Counted from the stretch's first letter, positions 8,717-20,002 are shown. The stretch is 64,000 nucleotides of DNA from an uncultured Schlesneria sp. (GCA_903834925.1 CAILLA010000125.1:33976-97975); one strand, 5' to 3'. Notes: generated by a model not told the origin, from the sequence alone. Translations and numbers: made by a program.

Positions 8717-11280
8717 TGTTGCTGTGACGTGGGGAAGCGGAGCCACGGGAGTTAGTGGAACGATCAGTGCCTCAAATAGCTTGATCGGAAGCAGTGCTGG
8801 CGATGCCGTTGGTGGAGGTGGAGTCACCGTCCTTCCCAATGGGAATTACCTGGTCGACTCGTACAACTGGGCCAATGGAAAGGCGACAAATGCAGGGGCG
8901 GTGACGTTTGGTAATGGTGCGACCGGCGTGCATGGGGTTGTCAGTGTTTCGAATAGTCTCGTTGGCAGTTCAACGAACGACAAAGTCGGGGGGATTGCGG
9001 TCAACAATTGGTGGCCCTATCAGTCGCTGAGTACACTCGCGACACCAGCAACGAGCCAGGTCGTCACACAGAACGTGATTTTCAATTGGTTCGGTTCAGG
9101 CATTCAGGTGCTGAAGAACGGCAACTTCGTCGTGAGCAGCGGGGAATGGAATCAAGAGGCAGGTGCCGTGACATTCGGAAACGGCGTCACAGGAGTCACG
9201 GGTGTCGTTCGTGCATCGAACAGCCTGATTGGCGGTGCGGCCCACGACCAGATTGGTAGTTTCGGGGTCACCGTCCTGGCAAACGGAAATTACGTCGTCG
9301 ACAGTCCTTTCTGGGCTAATGGAGCAGCGACGGGGGCAGGAGCCGTGACGTGGGGAAGCGGATTCACGGGAATTCACGGTGTCGTCGGCGCGTCGAACAG
9401 CCTCGTTGGCTCGATAACTGGCGATTATGTCGGTTACAACGGAATCACCGAATTACAAACCGGTACCTATGTGGTCGATAGTTCCTATTGGGGCAACGGG
9501 TCGGTCGGAGCCGTTACGTTCGGAAACGGATGGCTCGGCGTTAAATGCCTTGTCAGCTCGGCGAACAGTCTTGTCGGCAGCACAAAAGATGATCGTGTGG
9601 GCGGTCTGGTTCCTGGTCCTTTCGTGTTTAATCCTGCGGTCACAGAAAATGCTCATTCGACGTCATCTGTTGCGGGCCGACTGATCTACCCATTGAGATC
9701 GGGTATCGAATTAATGAGTGACGGTGATTATCTGGTTGTCAGTGGAAATTGGAATAACGGCGCTGCAACGAATGCAGGCGCGGTAACTTGGGGAAGCGGA
9801 ATTGTCGGCGTACATGGCGTCGTCAGCTCAGCCAATAGCCTGGTTGGTACGACGAAAGGCGACGAAGTTGGCAGCGGCGGAATCATTGCCGTTGGCAACA
9901 GCAACTATGTTGTCATCAGCGACAACTGGTCGAACGGATCAATTTCGGATGCGGGAGCCGTAACGTTCGTTCGTGGTGACGGCGGCTTCAAGGGCGCCGT
10001 CAGTTCCAGAAATAGCCTTGTCGGAAGCTCGGCGGGGGATTTCGTTGGCGCAGGCGGTGTTGAAGTTCTGACTAACGGCAATTACCTGGTACGTAGTCCG
10101 TCGTGGGGAGTCGGCACCTTCGAGACGGGATATCTCTTTCCCTGGACAACGCTCGGACTTGGTGCTGTCACGTGAGGCAGTAGTGTGACAGGGGTTGTCG
10201 GCGTCGTCAGCTCAAGTAACAGTCTTGTCGGAAGTTCAAAGGGTGACGCGGTCGGTGCTGAGTCCGTGACAACACTTTCGAATGGAAATTATGTCGTCGA
10301 ATCCAGTGAATGGAACGGCGGAACTGGTGCTTCCACCTGGGGTAATGGGAGCAAAGGGGTTAGGGGTGTCGTCAGCGCCGCGAACAGCTTCGTTGGAAGT
10401 GCAAATGGTGACTATGTCGGGAATGTTTCTGGTGGTTGTGTTCCGCTCAGCAACGGAAACTATCTGATTCTCAGCCCGAATTGGAATCACCGCAAAGGGG
10501 CCGCGACGTGGGTCAACGGGAAAACAGGAATCGTTGATACGATCAACGCGGCCAATAGTCTTGTCGGTAGCTCGACAGGTGATCTTGTCGGCGAGAGTTA
10601 CACACTTTTGGCGAATGGAAATTATCTGATCGTCAGCCCCTACTGGAATGGTAGCCGAGGTGCAGTAACTTTGGGCGGTGCTGCGCATGGAACCGTTGGC
10701 GTCGTCAGTGTCTCCAATAGTCTTGTTGGGAGTACAGCCGGGGATTACGTCGGCGGATCTTACGTTTACGCCCTTCCAAACGGAAACTACGTCGTCGATA
10801 GCCCCAGTTGGTCATACGGACTTGGGGCGGTGACGCTTGGAAACGGTGTAACAGGCGTCACGGGTCAGGTGAACGCTGCAGACAGTCTGGTAGGCAGTTC
10901 GACCAACGACTCGGTCGGTTCAAATGGTATTAGGGTATTGAGCAACTCCAACTACATCGTCACCAGCATACACTGGACCAACGCGACGGTGAAAGATGCC
11001 GGAGCCGTGACGTTTGGGAATGGAATTACTGGAGTCCATGGATCTGTCAGTGCTGCCAATAGCCTTGTCGGCTCCAGTACGAATGATCAGATTGGTGATG
11101 CTGGAATCTATGAGTTCAGCAATAATAATTACCTGGTAATCAGCCCCAATTGGAGCAGAGTGAGCGGAAATTCAAATGGCGGTGGCTTTGTAATTCCGAA
11201 CGCAGGTGCAGTGACGTTTGGCAGTGGAACGACGGGTGTCAGCGGACTGATTACGACCGCCAACAGTTTCGTAGGGCCTG
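8717..11280 (+). repeat. Array of about 14 coding repeats of 160-200 bases
   Basis: Each unit encodes GAVTWGSG/GAVTFGNG, a turn, NSLVGSS, a DxVG step and NGNYVV with a following tryptophan. Units 2, 5 and 7 carry longer inserts. This resembles repeats of unknown function found in large filamentous-haemagglutinin-like proteins, which I would place near the DUF5649/DUF5650 repeat families from memory. They are expected to stack as beta structure. Confidence 0.8.
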
Positions 11281-11874
11281 GCCCGCTACTCACCACCCCT
11301 TCAACTCCATTTCCGTTGCCGAATTACTACTACTATTATTACCCACAAGTCATTTTCGATAACGCGGATCAAACGTTTGCAGTGACCTTTGGTGGTCAAG
11401 GAGCGATCTTTGTTGGATCGCAAACCTCAGGAATTCCTGCGCCGACATTGACTCTTTTCGCGGTTGATCCGTTAGCTGCGAAGTACGCCACAAACAGCAG
11501 TGGCACTCCGGTCGCTCCCACAATCCAAATCGTGAATAACGCGGGGAATTTGCTGTCGGCCACGATTCAGATCACGGGTAATTATCGGAATGGTCAGGAC
11601 CAGTTGGTATTCAAGAACACATCAAAGATTACTGGCATTTGGAATGCCTCGACGGGAACCCTGACATTGACCGGGCAGGGGTCTGCTGCTGACTATGCCA
11701 CAGCGCTGGCGTCGGTCAATTATCGAAATCTTAGTAAGACTCCAAATCGGTTGACTCGCACGGTGAGTTTAACAACTGCGGATGGACAGAACGTCAGTAA
11801 TACTGTCGCGAGAAAGATTTCGTTCAGCTGAACGGCTTCATCAACGAACGAGACGGGGAAGTTCTGCTCAAATC

Positions 11875-12043
11875 AAAGTAGCCATTATCGCTCCGCGTGA
11901 TGAGCATTGTCCGAGAACCAAGCGGATTTGGGACAGCCTGGTTTCAAATCAGGAATTCAAGAATGGTGTTTGTTCCGCTGCTAAGGCAACGCTCGAATCG
12001 TTTTTGACACATGCTCATCGCGCGGAGCGATGATTGCTGCTTT
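11875..12043. repeat. Inverted repeat pair with ATCGCTCCGCG core
   Basis: The segment 11875-11910 recurs in reverse complement at 12007-12043, about 30 of 36 positions alike, with a 96-base spacer. The shared core ATCGCTCCGCG, any base, GATGAGCAT is itself partly palindromic. It lies in the gap between the surface-protein gene and the convergent di-haem gene, which otherwise shows nothing but the terminator at 12067. Confidence 0.65.
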
Positions 12044-12066
12044 AGCGTTTGTTTCGCAAAGAATAA

Positions 12067-12108
12067 AAAGAGCACTGGTTGATCACGATCGGACAACCCG
12101 TGCTCTTT
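12067..12108. terminator. Hairpin between convergent genes, likely bidirectional terminator
   Basis: AAAGAGCAC (12067-12075) pairs perfectly with GTGCTCTTT (12100-12108), and GGTTG with CAACC extends the stem inside. The A-rich left and T-rich right edges give a short U tract in either direction. It stands between the plus-strand gene ending at 11831 and the minus-strand gene ending at 12174. Confidence 0.6.
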
Positions 12109-12173
12109 CGCTTTGGACATCGCTACTGATGCAATTCCGTGAATTGCCTCGAAGTGTTGTTTGCAATCAAACG

Positions 12174-13442
12174 TCACAACGAATTCAAGAATTGCTGCAG
12201 CAAACTCTGCTGAGAAGTGGTGAGTTTCAGATACTGGTTTACCGAATACGTTGCTTCACCGGCATGGGCACGGATGGCCGCGTCGACCGTATTTGCTCGA
12301 CCATCATGCAGGTACGGTCCACTTGCAGACAAACCCCAAAGGGGGGCCGTTCTCATTTCTGTTGGACCGGCATTCCCTTGAGCGATCCCGTCTCCGAGTG
12401 GTCCCATATCATGCAATAACAAGTCCGAATAGAGCGACACGGTTTGGGAACTGAGCGCTGCAACAGGATTTGTTCCCGTTTTCATTGTGGGGACATGGCA
12501 ACTGGCACAACCGATCTGCGTGAAGAACGTCCCACCGAAGGTTGTCGAAGCATTGGCTGACTGTGCGGGCGGCGGAGCTGTGAAACGCATGAAATCTGCC
12601 AGACGATCAATTCCGGCTTTCCCAGAGTGCGAGTCCGTCTGATCGTTAGGAATCGGAACATTCGGTGGTTCCATTTCGGCGAGCAATGTTGCATTTCCGT
12701 TCGGAGCGTTTTCAACGGGATAAATTCGGTTGGTGATTCCCATTTCATTCACAAACGCATCGGCAGAAAACGCGAGCAGATTGGGTTGTTGAGCCTTCCA
12801 GCCGAAACGACCAACAACGGTTTTTCCTGTGACGGGATCAGTCACCATCGCGGCTCGACCAAGTACTCCATTGACCGGCTTGGTTCGTACGTTCGCAAGA
12901 ATCGTTGCGTCGGGGATTGCATCAATCAGTCCCAGGCCGAAGAGTGGCTGCGTATTTCTTTTCGCGGTGGTATTGGCCTGTGAAGGAACCACTTCGACAC
13001 CAAACGGCTGGAGAGCTCTCTCTTGAAGTAATGACCCGCCAAGTGCGATCAGCGGATCAAATACTCCCGCTGTGGTCTTTCCAAACCGGGTCGTATTGAT
13101 GTTGCTGCTGCCACCGACGGCAGGCCCCGAATGACAGGCGACGCAGGAGTCGCGATTGAAGATCGGCCCCAATCCATTTCCTGGATTCTGTCTTGCATTG
13201 AATAGGTTCTGTCCGTCCTTCCATGCCGCTTGTTGGGGCCCCGTCAGTCCGGGCAGTGCAGCCCCAAAGCCAGTTGGAGGCGGTGATCCCGGTGGACCTG
13301 GCGGCTGTGGGGGTTGCTGTGGAGGTGGTGGGGGTGGAGGGGGTTGAGCACCCAGTTCCCGTTCCGATAAGGCAAGGAAGGCAATTGCGAGGATTGCACA
13401 AGAATATGTGCAAACAACGATACTGCGTGTTTTGAGGTTCAC
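12174..13442 (-). CDS. Di-haem oxidoreductase (DHOR/DUF1111-like) with proline linker
   Basis: A 422-residue exported protein starting at GTG 13442, with GGAG about 9 bases upstream. A signal peptide (SCAILAIAFLALSERELGA) is followed by a linker of nearly pure proline (about residues 34-57). The enzyme body has two c-haem motifs, CVACHSG near residue 100 and CASCHVP near 310, plus GPIFNRDSC and the C-terminal APLWGLSASGPYLHDGR typical of di-haem oxidoreductases related to MauG and cytochrome c peroxidase. These act in the periplasm; thiols, peroxide or other small molecules have been proposed as substrates. It has no same-strand partner close by. Confidence 0.85.
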   Translation of the reverse strand: MNLKTRSIVVCTYSCAILAIAFLALSERELGAQPPPPPPPPQQPPQPPGPPGSPPPTGFGAALPGLTGPQQAAWKDGQNLFNARQNPGNGLGPIFNRDSCVACHSGPAVGGSSNINTTRFGKTTAGVFDPLIALGGSLLQERALQPFGVEVVPSQANTTAKRNTQPLFGLGLIDAIPDATILANVRTKPVNGVLGRAAMVTDPVTGKTVVGRFGWKAQQPNLLAFSADAFVNEMGITNRIYPVENAPNGNATLLAEMEPPNVPIPNDQTDSHSGKAGIDRLADFMRFTAPPPAQSANASTTFGGTFFTQIGCASCHVPTMKTGTNPVAALSSQTVSLYSDLLLHDMGPLGDGIAQGNAGPTEMRTAPLWGLSASGPYLHDGRANTVDAAIRAHAGEATYSVNQYLKLTTSQQSLLQQFLNSL

Positions 13443-13924
13443 GATTTGTTCTCCAGACGTGTAACAGTCAGAAATGTAAAGAGATCTCTTTCTTCTCTGT
13501 TAAACCATCGAACGGAGAACATGTTTCGCAGTTTTCAGCGATATTTTCCAAGAAAAAATCGCCTCAAGACAATTGAACAATTGCGTTATTTTCTTGCAGA
13601 GCCTGCTGCGGGCATTGACCGCAACCCAATTTAAGATGCGGCCGCAGGAACACGTATGAATGGGGCAAACGGAAGGCAGAGACCCCAAAACGAAGAAAAG
13701 AAAGAGTGGAGCACTAATCGGCACTAATCTTCGCTAATCAGAAAATGCAACAATCTTTGAAATGCGCCTGATTTCTATTGGTAGTGCTTACGTTTGATTT
13801 CTTTAGTTGGATGCGGCGAATCTGTGGAAGAAAAGAATCCGGGGGCTTACGCCGCCCGGCTCGCCTTGACTGTTCATTTTCGTTTTTTTCGTGGTTCAAA
13901 TTCTTCTGGCGCCGGGCAAGCGAA
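13443..13924. other. Intergenic region with short repeats
   Basis: No gene is supported in these 480 bases. The segment 13711-13740 holds three adjacent 10-base units (GCACTAATCG, GCACTAATCT, TCGCTAATCA). At 13838-13864 is a GC-rich stretch, GGGGGCTTACGCCGCCCGG, with partial self-complementarity. Both look like interspersed repeat material rather than promoter elements. The start region of the di-haem gene is at the left edge. Confidence 0.5.
13711..13740. repeat. Three tandem 10-base units (GCACTAATC type)
   Basis: GCACTAATCG, GCACTAATCT and TCGCTAATCA follow one another without gap. The first two differ at one base and the third at four. A 10-base period puts the units on the same DNA face. 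From memory, similar TTAGCGAAGATTAGTG strings recur in planctomycete intergenic DNA. Confidence 0.5.
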
Positions 13925-15475
13925 TCATTTTTCCTCAGGCAGTTCGATTCGCTTGCCAGCTGTGAAAAGCCCCCAACCGAGTAGCAGCGTCAACGCGACA
14001 ATTCCGCCAAGGAGGACACGAGTATCATTCCAGGGGACCCAGTGTGGGATTTGATCGGCGGCGACGTTCTGGTTTTCATCTGGCGAACCCAGCTTCGCCA
14101 TGATTCGCGTCGAACCTTGCGAAATCGCAGCCTGGAGCGCAGCAGTGTCGTAATGGCCTGCTTTCGCATCTTGCGAACCATATTGCAATGAGAACTTCTG
14201 ATCCGTGGACGCCAGAAACACCAGTTCGTAAAGTGGTCCAGACACCTCAACAGCAGTGATCGTTAGAGGAGGGCTGTCTCGATTATCAATCACGACCCGG
14301 TATCGAGATGCGTGTGATTCACGCATCGACAATGTCAGCTCCTGCTTTTGAATTGTCCCGACGGAAAATCGGGTGAGGGTCCCGCTTGCAATCGCGTCCC
14401 ATACCATTTTTCCGTTGTTATCTTCTGATTCGGCCTCAACCGTGGCAGAACGGCTGAAGTTTTCCGAGTCGGTGATGACTTTCATCTCGGTCATTGGTTC
14501 CCGTTTTGTGTCGAATGTCAAAAGCGTCTGATGATCCTTTTCTCGCTCCGTTACGGCGAAGTTGGAGACGGGGTAGGTGACCTTCAGTTGATGGCTTTTC
14601 ACCGACGTTTCATCGTCTCGGTAGAATTCCACTCGATCGATCCGGAACGGCCGTCGAACGATCGTAGTGTTTTCCGTTCGGTCAATTTCATTTGTGCCGC
14701 GTAACCGACGGTGCAGTTCCAGTAGGAGTGATTCTTGCTCGGCGGTCACGTCTTCAATGATCAGTCGAAATCGTCGATGGCTACCGGTTTTGACGGGAAC
14801 AAAGTCATTGCGGGCATCGACATAGCGAGAATAGTCGAAGATCAATGATGGCGGACCCGCCGCAGTCCACGAGTTTCCATCGGTCGAGGATTCGACGCGT
14901 ACCTGATGTTCGAAATCACGTAGCGGCGTGATGATTCGGATTCCGTTTGGCAAGGGGTCATCGTCCCCGAGCGCCAGTTCGACTTGTAATCCAATCGCCG
15001 AGTCGACTTTCGCGACGAGATTTTTTACCGGCCAGGTTTGCCGAACCGTTCTCGCCTTCAGCTCATAAGCCGTCTGAATCAAAAACGCGACGGACTGATC
15101 GCGGTTGTCGTTCAGCCTGACATCCGGCCAACCGTCACGGGTCGCCATAAAAAAATTCGAATCCAATTGAATACTGACAAGCGTTGTGGCGGCGACTTCT
15201 GGCAGTTCGACATCCCGGTGCCAGCGAAACGGAGGAACATCGTCCGCGACAAGAGGCAACGTCCACAACAGCAGAAAACACAACCACAACACCATGGCGA
15301 GTGCGTTGCTGAATCTCAATATGCGAGTGCCACTTGATAACCGTATTTGGTCACCCGGTGCTATTCGAAGGTCTCGAAAAAAGGGAAGACACTTCGTCGA
15401 AGAAGACTCCGATGCAGTGGCACACGACCCGAGATTTACGTTTTGACAGTGCACTCGACCAATTGAACGACTCAT
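13925..15475 (-). CDS. DUF3999 membrane-anchored protein
   Basis: This matches the DUF3999 family: an exported beta-rich protein with a C-terminal membrane helix ([20 protein letters not shown]) and a short basic tail. Typical features are [20 protein letters not shown] near the start of the mature part and [20 protein letters not shown] before the anchor. The start at 15475 overlaps the stop of the upstream DUF2339 gene by four bases (ATGA), implying translational coupling, although an ATG at 15295 would place a clean signal peptide ([17 protein letters not shown]) at the N-terminus. DUF3999 and DUF2339 genes often lie together, which suggests one envelope complex of unknown function. Confidence 0.85.
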   Translation of the reverse strand: MSRSIGRVHCQNVNLGSCATASESSSTKCLPFFRDLRIAPGDQIRLSSGTRILRFSNALAMVLWLCFLLLWTLPLVADDVPPFRWHRDVELPEVAATTLVSIQLDSNFFMATRDGWPDVRLNDNRDQSVAFLIQTAYELKARTVRQTWPVKNLVAKVDSAIGLQVELALGDDDPLPNGIRIITPLRDFEHQVRVESSTDGNSWTAAGPPSLIFDYSRYVDARNDFVPVKTGSHRRFRLIIEDVTAEQESLLLELHRRLRGTNEIDRTENTTIVRRPFRIDRVEFYRDDETSVKSHQLKVTYPVSNFAVTEREKDHQTLLTFDTKREPMTEMKVITDSENFSRSATVEAESEDNNGKMVWDAIASGTLTRFSVGTIQKQELTLSMRESHASRYRVVIDNRDSPPLTITAVEVSGPLYELVFLASTDQKFSLQYGSQDAKAGHYDTAALQAAISQGSTRIMAKLGSPDENQNVAADQIPHWVPWNDTRVLLGGIVALTLLLGWGLFTAGKRIELPEEK

Positions 15476-18045
15476 GTCAATGCCTTCGATTTGTCTTCCT
15501 TACTCTTTACGACGAATGTTTCTCGGTATTTCAAGTAAATGAATGATCCCGCCAGTACCATCACGCCAAGGATGATGAATGCGATAATCCGGTAGAACGA
15601 ATCGAGTTGTGCCAGGTCACGGAAGAAGACTTTCCAAATGACGATCGCAAACAAAGACAGCCCCGCATACCGAAGCAAACGGATATTCCGCCAGATCCCC
15701 TGTAAGAGCCATGAGAATGCGAAGATCGACCACAGGATCGAGACCCCGCCAGACCTGAGTCCTGGAACATAAACCGAGAGGAACGTGTTGAGCTCCAACG
15801 TGAGGAACGTAAACAGTGTTCCCATTCCGAGCAAGCCGAAAATTACTGCGGCGTCAAAGTCACGTTTCCGATCATGAATACAGGCATAAGCAATTCCAAA
15901 AAAGGCAATGATCGCGCCGAAATCCAGCAATCGCATCGCCGCGTCATGGAACGAATAAATATTGCTCGCGTAAACATCGCGATAGATCATGTCTCCGGCC
16001 AGATTCCAGCTGGGGACATCTACGCAGAAGAGTTTGACCAGAACTGCCAACAACCCAAACGCGACGACCGTGATCAAGGTCCGGCTATGAGTCGCAATGG
16101 CTTGCCATAACACGATTCCGCACAGCACTAGCCAAAGTAAGGTCAACATCGGAAGTTTCAGTGGGGCGTAGGTGAACCCGATTGTCCGATTGACTTCCAG
16201 GTGCAGGTACAAGAACAGCATGCCAAGCGCCATTCCGATGATCGCTCGTGGCGCCCAGTTAGTTGGGATCAGTTCTGGAACATCATTATCGGGAACGACA
16301 GCTGAGGCTTCGCTACGCTGCCAGCCGAGCAGCAGCCGTTGTGCTCCCCCGAGCGAGATCACGGGGACTCCAAACATGACGATCCGTTCCACAAATTGCG
16401 GCCAGTACTCGGACCAGGGAATACTTGTTGCCAGCCCCTGTCCGAACTGTCGAGGCAAATCAATCAATCCAAACCTGAGCATCACAATTCCGTACAGAAA
16501 GAAGCTGACGTACTTGAGTGCATGACTTCCCAGTTGTCGAGCGATCCACAACAGGACCAATGCCTGCAATGCCCAACTGACTGTGATCCATTGCTTTGAC
16601 AAAACCAGTGGCACAGTGACGATCACGAAGAACGAGGCCAGACCCAGGAAACTGACCAGCAATTCGCGGTCGATCAGCTTTCGGACCAGGAAGTAATAGA
16701 CGTGCAGAGTGTAGAACAGTGCCAAGCCGAGCGTGACCGCAGCGGCCCATTCCTTGCCGTAAGGAACTGACACCAGCCGATAGCTTTCACCGAAGTAGAC
16801 GAACGCATTGATCAACAACGCCGACAGATCGAACAGGTTGGAATGTGCTCGATTCACCAGCTTGTACAGAAACGTCATCGTTGAAAACAGGATGAAGAAC
16901 GCCGTAAGAAACGGAATCACGTTCCAGAAGTCTGCAACGGTGTAGGCTCGCATGGCATAGAAGTACAATCCGTAGGTGCATACAAAGCTCAGCAGGTTAA
17001 CGAGCGGCCAGTTCTTCCAGTAACAAAGGCATAGGACTCCGATCCCGAGTATCAGCATGTAACCGAAAAGCGCGATGAAATCGACCGAACCGGTCGAAAG
17101 CATCAAAGGTGTCCCATAGCCTCCAAGAATCCCGAGCACAGCAACGAGCATTGAGTTAAAACGTACCGAGATTCCGCCAGCCAGGGCTGTTACCAAACCC
17201 ATCAATGCAAATGCCGGGATCGGTTCCACTAAATGATAAAAATTTGCGGCGGCAAAAACGCTGAAGTACAGCGTCGCCAGTCCCCCACCCATCAATCCTT
17301 GCCCGAAGATATGATATCGGCCGCCAAGTAAACGAGTGCCGACCGTCAACAATGCCAATCCCGCACCGGCAGCCATTGCCACTCGGGCCACAGGCTTGAT
17401 CAAGTTATGATCGAATGAGTACTTCAAAAAGAAGCCCACTCCGATCACCAGGATCAGAATCCCCAACCGAAGCAGCCACTGGCTGGCGATCGCGTATTCC
17501 AATGAAACACCGGTCGGGGCGTGTTCTTCGCCGACGATGATCCAGCTCCAAATCTTTTCCAGTGTCTCTTTTGCCGCTTGTTCAAACTTGCTCGGCTTTC
17601 GCGGCTCGGTTGAGGCAACGTTGTTTTCCGGCTTCGATTGTCGACTGCGTAACAATTCCGTTGTCGTCAATGTTCTGGAAGTCGGTATTCTTGGAGGGGT
17701 GTCGCGACCAACCGGAAGTGCAGGCGAAACAAGGTCATCATCGAAAATGACCTCGGCAGGCTCGTCTTCAGGTGGCTTGACCGGCTCGTTTGTGGGAACG
17801 TGAGATTGTGGTGAAACAGGGAAGGTTGGATGTACGAGCGGTGGCGTTGAGGGCCGGATTTCGGCTGGTTGCGGACGGACAGTCTCCAGCGTCTCCTGAA
17901 CGGGTGCCTTCAGAGATTGCAACGAGATCTCTTTGAGCTCCAGGATTTCCTTCCGAAGGAACGTAAAGCTTTCCTCTTGTTCTTTCAAACTCTTCCTGAG
18001 TATCACTGCACAATAAATCATGAGGAAAAAAAGGAGTACGAGCAT
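15472..18045 (-). CDS. DUF2339 polytopic membrane protein
   Basis: An 857-residue DUF2339 protein. Residues 1-22 form a membrane helix, about 20-45 a coiled coil ([20 protein letters not shown]), and about 55-160 a proline-rich linker. From about 185 onward there are more than 20 predicted membrane segments, beginning [28 protein letters not shown], the family hallmark region (given here only as a location cue near residue 190). The function of the family is unknown; the many membrane helices suggest a large envelope complex. It is coupled to the DUF3999 gene by an ATGA overlap. Confidence 0.88.
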   Translation of the reverse strand: MLVLLFFLMIYCAVILRKSLKEQEESFTFLRKEILELKEISLQSLKAPVQETLETVRPQPAEIRPSTPPLVHPTFPVSPQSHVPTNEPVKPPEDEPAEVIFDDDLVSPALPVGRDTPPRIPTSRTLTTTELLRSRQSKPENNVASTEPRKPSKFEQAAKETLEKIWSWIIVGEEHAPTGVSLEYAIASQWLLRLGILILVIGVGFFLKYSFDHNLIKPVARVAMAAGAGLALLTVGTRLLGGRYHIFGQGLMGGGLATLYFSVFAAANFYHLVEPIPAFALMGLVTALAGGISVRFNSMLVAVLGILGGYGTPLMLSTGSVDFIALFGYMLILGIGVLCLCYWKNWPLVNLLSFVCTYGLYFYAMRAYTVADFWNVIPFLTAFFILFSTMTFLYKLVNRAHSNLFDLSALLINAFVYFGESYRLVSVPYGKEWAAAVTLGLALFYTLHVYYFLVRKLIDRELLVSFLGLASFFVIVTVPLVLSKQWITVSWALQALVLLWIARQLGSHALKYVSFFLYGIVMLRFGLIDLPRQFGQGLATSIPWSEYWPQFVERIVMFGVPVISLGGAQRLLLGWQRSEASAVVPDNDVPELIPTNWAPRAIIGMALGMLFLYLHLEVNRTIGFTYAPLKLPMLTLLWLVLCGIVLWQAIATHSRTLITVVAFGLLAVLVKLFCVDVPSWNLAGDMIYRDVYASNIYSFHDAAMRLLDFGAIIAFFGIAYACIHDRKRDFDAAVIFGLLGMGTLFTFLTLELNTFLSVYVPGLRSGGVSILWSIFAFSWLLQGIWRNIRLLRYAGLSLFAIVIWKVFFRDLAQLDSFYRIIAFIILGVMVLAGSFIYLKYRETFVVKSKEDKSKALT

Positions 18046-18274
18046 AGCGCGTTCCCGAAACCAAACAGAGAGAAAGTCAGAGTCACCCTTTATGGCGATG
18101 GTTTCTCGGAAATATCACAGAGAAAGTTGTTTTTTTTCGAGAATTCGAAAAATTGGCACTGGAACGCTTTGCCAAACTGTTGGTTTCGTCGTTTCGTTTT
18201 GCACGAAAAGCCGAATTGAATGGCCAGACGCCGACTGTTATTCTTGAACGGTATCCATATAAAGGGGTTCCAAT

Positions 18275-20002
18275 ATGGGATTGACTACCTTTTCAAGACT
18301 TGGTTGCGTGGTCTTATTGCTGACATACGGCGTGTCGGGACCCGGACGTCTGTGTGCCGATGAAGCGAATGTCGCGGCGTCAGATCTGAAAGAGGAAACC
18401 TTTGGTTCCGCTGCTGACCAAGGTCGCCTCGTCTGGGCCCTGTTGGAGGCTATTGAGCAACACCACATTGCACCACCACCGCGTCAAGCTTTAATTCGAG
18501 TCATCACGCGGACATTTTTCAGGGTCCCAAAGGATGCGCCGGACGATGTTCTTTACAGGGAATTACTCGAAAGCCTCGATGCAGAATTTCTTAAATGTCA
18601 GAGCGCTGATGAAATGGCGAAATTCGTTGAGCGAACCGAATGCCTTCAGCTTGATTTCGGTCGCGTGATTGCCGACTTGAAGTCGGGTTTCGGCGAGATC
18701 CTGGGTGAGTTCCATTTGATCCGTTCCAAAGACCATGATGTCGAAGAGCAGTTTCGAGGTAATCGATATGTTGGGCTGGGTGTCGGATTGCGGATGAACC
18801 CATCCGGTTCGCCGAGTTTTGCACGTATTGTTCCAGGGAGTGCTGCTGACCGTGGTGGTCTGGTGGCCAATACCTACATTCACGAGATTGACGGTCGGTC
18901 AACAGAAAATCTTTCTCAGGAGAAGATTCTCGATTTGCTGCGCGGACCAGCGGGGAGTGACGTCACTCTCAAGGTTTCGACCGATCAGTCCAAAGAGCAA
19001 CGGGACGTTACGTTGACACGCGGCGTCGTTCGGTTTGAGTCGCTGAAGAACCGGAATCATCAGTCGCTGAATCGAGACAGTCTTCGAATTGATCAACAAG
19101 AGCCAATCGGCTGGATTCACGTCGAAACCATTAATGGTAGCACGCTGCATGAACTTCGCGTCGCCGAACAGCGTGCAAAGGAGGACGGAATTCAAGTCCT
19201 TGTGCTCGATTTTCGGGGAAACGAAACGCCCGGAGATCTTCATCAGGCGTTGCTCGTTGCGGACAGCTTATTGGATGGTGGTGCGATCTGTGAACGAATT
19301 GAAGGCTCGGCGGAGCCGAAGATCGAATACGCAGATCGAGAATGTTTGTTTCGAGAAGTCCGTCTTGTGGTTCTGATCGATTTGACGACAGGTCCGTTCC
19401 ATTCCGTAATCGCCGCCGCGCTACGGGATTCGGGAAGGGCCAAACTGGTGGGACGATCGGCCGAATTCAAGGGATTCATTTCCAGTACGGTCAGACTGAG
19501 CGGGGTTCCATATTCCCTGACGATGAACACGATCAGGCTGAATCGTCTATCTGACAACTACCAGTGGCCCTTGATACCGGATTATTCCATCGCACAAAAC
19601 GACGGAGTCGCAGCGAATCAGCCCCCGATTCCCCAAGGTTTTCGGATGGGAAATCGAATGATTCTCGACAGTGATCTCAATACACGACCATCAGACGTCG
19701 GAAAGATGACATCTTCGATTGAAGCAAAGAGATCCGCTGATTCCGCGAAATCGGATCAAGATCCTCAGCGACGTTCAAATGCGTCCGAAGTCGTCGCACA
19801 AGATACTCCCAAAATTCCACAAGTGCCAAAGTCACAACAAAACGACCAGCTCCCGGTCCGACGGACTTCGCTCAAGAGGCAGCTACCGATCGAGGACCTT
19901 GCCATTCTTGTTGCAATGGAAATACAACGTGGTCTCCCTCCTCGGTCAGTTCAACCCGTTGCACATGCTCAAGACGAGCAAAGCAAAGAATCGATAAAAT
20001 GA
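18275..20002 (+). CDS. PDZ/S41-like exported protein, catalytic serine missing
   Basis: A 575-residue protein with a signal peptide (LGCVVLLLTYGVSGPG), a PDZ domain near residues 165-255 (YVGLGVGLRMNPSGSPSFAR, PGSAADRGGLV) and an S41 C-terminal-processing-protease-like core near 275-420. At the active site, E. coli Prc has SASEI and 25 residues later the FGKG lysine. Here the lysine is kept (EFKGF), but SASEI is replaced by PFHSV, so the nucleophile position appears to be proline. I infer a non-proteolytic or altered homologue. The last 140 residues are polar and low in complexity. The stop overlaps the start of the next gene by ATGA, so the two products are probably made together. Confidence 0.8.
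   Translation: MGLTTFSRLGCVVLLLTYGVSGPGRLCADEANVAASDLKEETFGSAADQGRLVWALLEAIEQHHIAPPPRQALIRVITRTFFRVPKDAPDDVLYRELLESLDAEFLKCQSADEMAKFVERTECLQLDFGRVIADLKSGFGEILGEFHLIRSKDHDVEEQFRGNRYVGLGVGLRMNPSGSPSFARIVPGSAADRGGLVANTYIHEIDGRSTENLSQEKILDLLRGPAGSDVTLKVSTDQSKEQRDVTLTRGVVRFESLKNRNHQSLNRDSLRIDQQEPIGWIHVETINGSTLHELRVAEQRAKEDGIQVLVLDFRGNETPGDLHQALLVADSLLDGGAICERIEGSAEPKIEYADRECLFREVRLVVLIDLTTGPFHSVIAAALRDSGRAKLVGRSAEFKGFISSTVRLSGVPYSLTMNTIRLNRLSDNYQWPLIPDYSIAQNDGVAANQPPIPQGFRMGNRMILDSDLNTRPSDVGKMTSSIEAKRSADSAKSDQDPQRRSNASEVVAQDTPKIPQVPKSQQNDQLPVRRTSLKRQLPIEDLAILVAMEIQRGLPPRSVQPVAHAQDEQSKESIK

Larger units (their letters stand above)
8369..11831 (+). pseudogene. LEPR-motif surface protein with 14 repeats, two ORF breaks
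   Basis: The first frame (ATG 8369) encodes an arginine-rich N-terminus ending VLEPRSLLSASFPQFIDPHP, the LEPRxLLSA export motif of giant planctomycete surface proteins. It stops at 8570-8572, but another frame already carries CGSVIDPLKNGNVVVVAP and continues, so one frameshift separates signal from body. The body holds about 14 units of about 55 residues with the pattern GAVTxGxGxTGVxGxVS, xxNSLVGSS, DxVG, NGNYVVxSPxW. In unit 8 a TGA at 10173-10175 replaces the tryptophan codon seen in sister units, and the same frame goes on to 11831. The C-terminal 130 residues (YRNGQDQLVFKNTSKITGIW onward) look like a cadherin/immunoglobulin-type domain. It is probably a decaying adhesin or surface-layer protein; two assembly errors would be the alternative. 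Confidence 0.8.

Noticed and set aside
10173..10175. Selenocysteine or programmed readthrough at the TGA
   Set aside because: Sister repeats have tryptophan (TGG) at this position, no SECIS-like hairpin directly follows, and a one-base change explains it.
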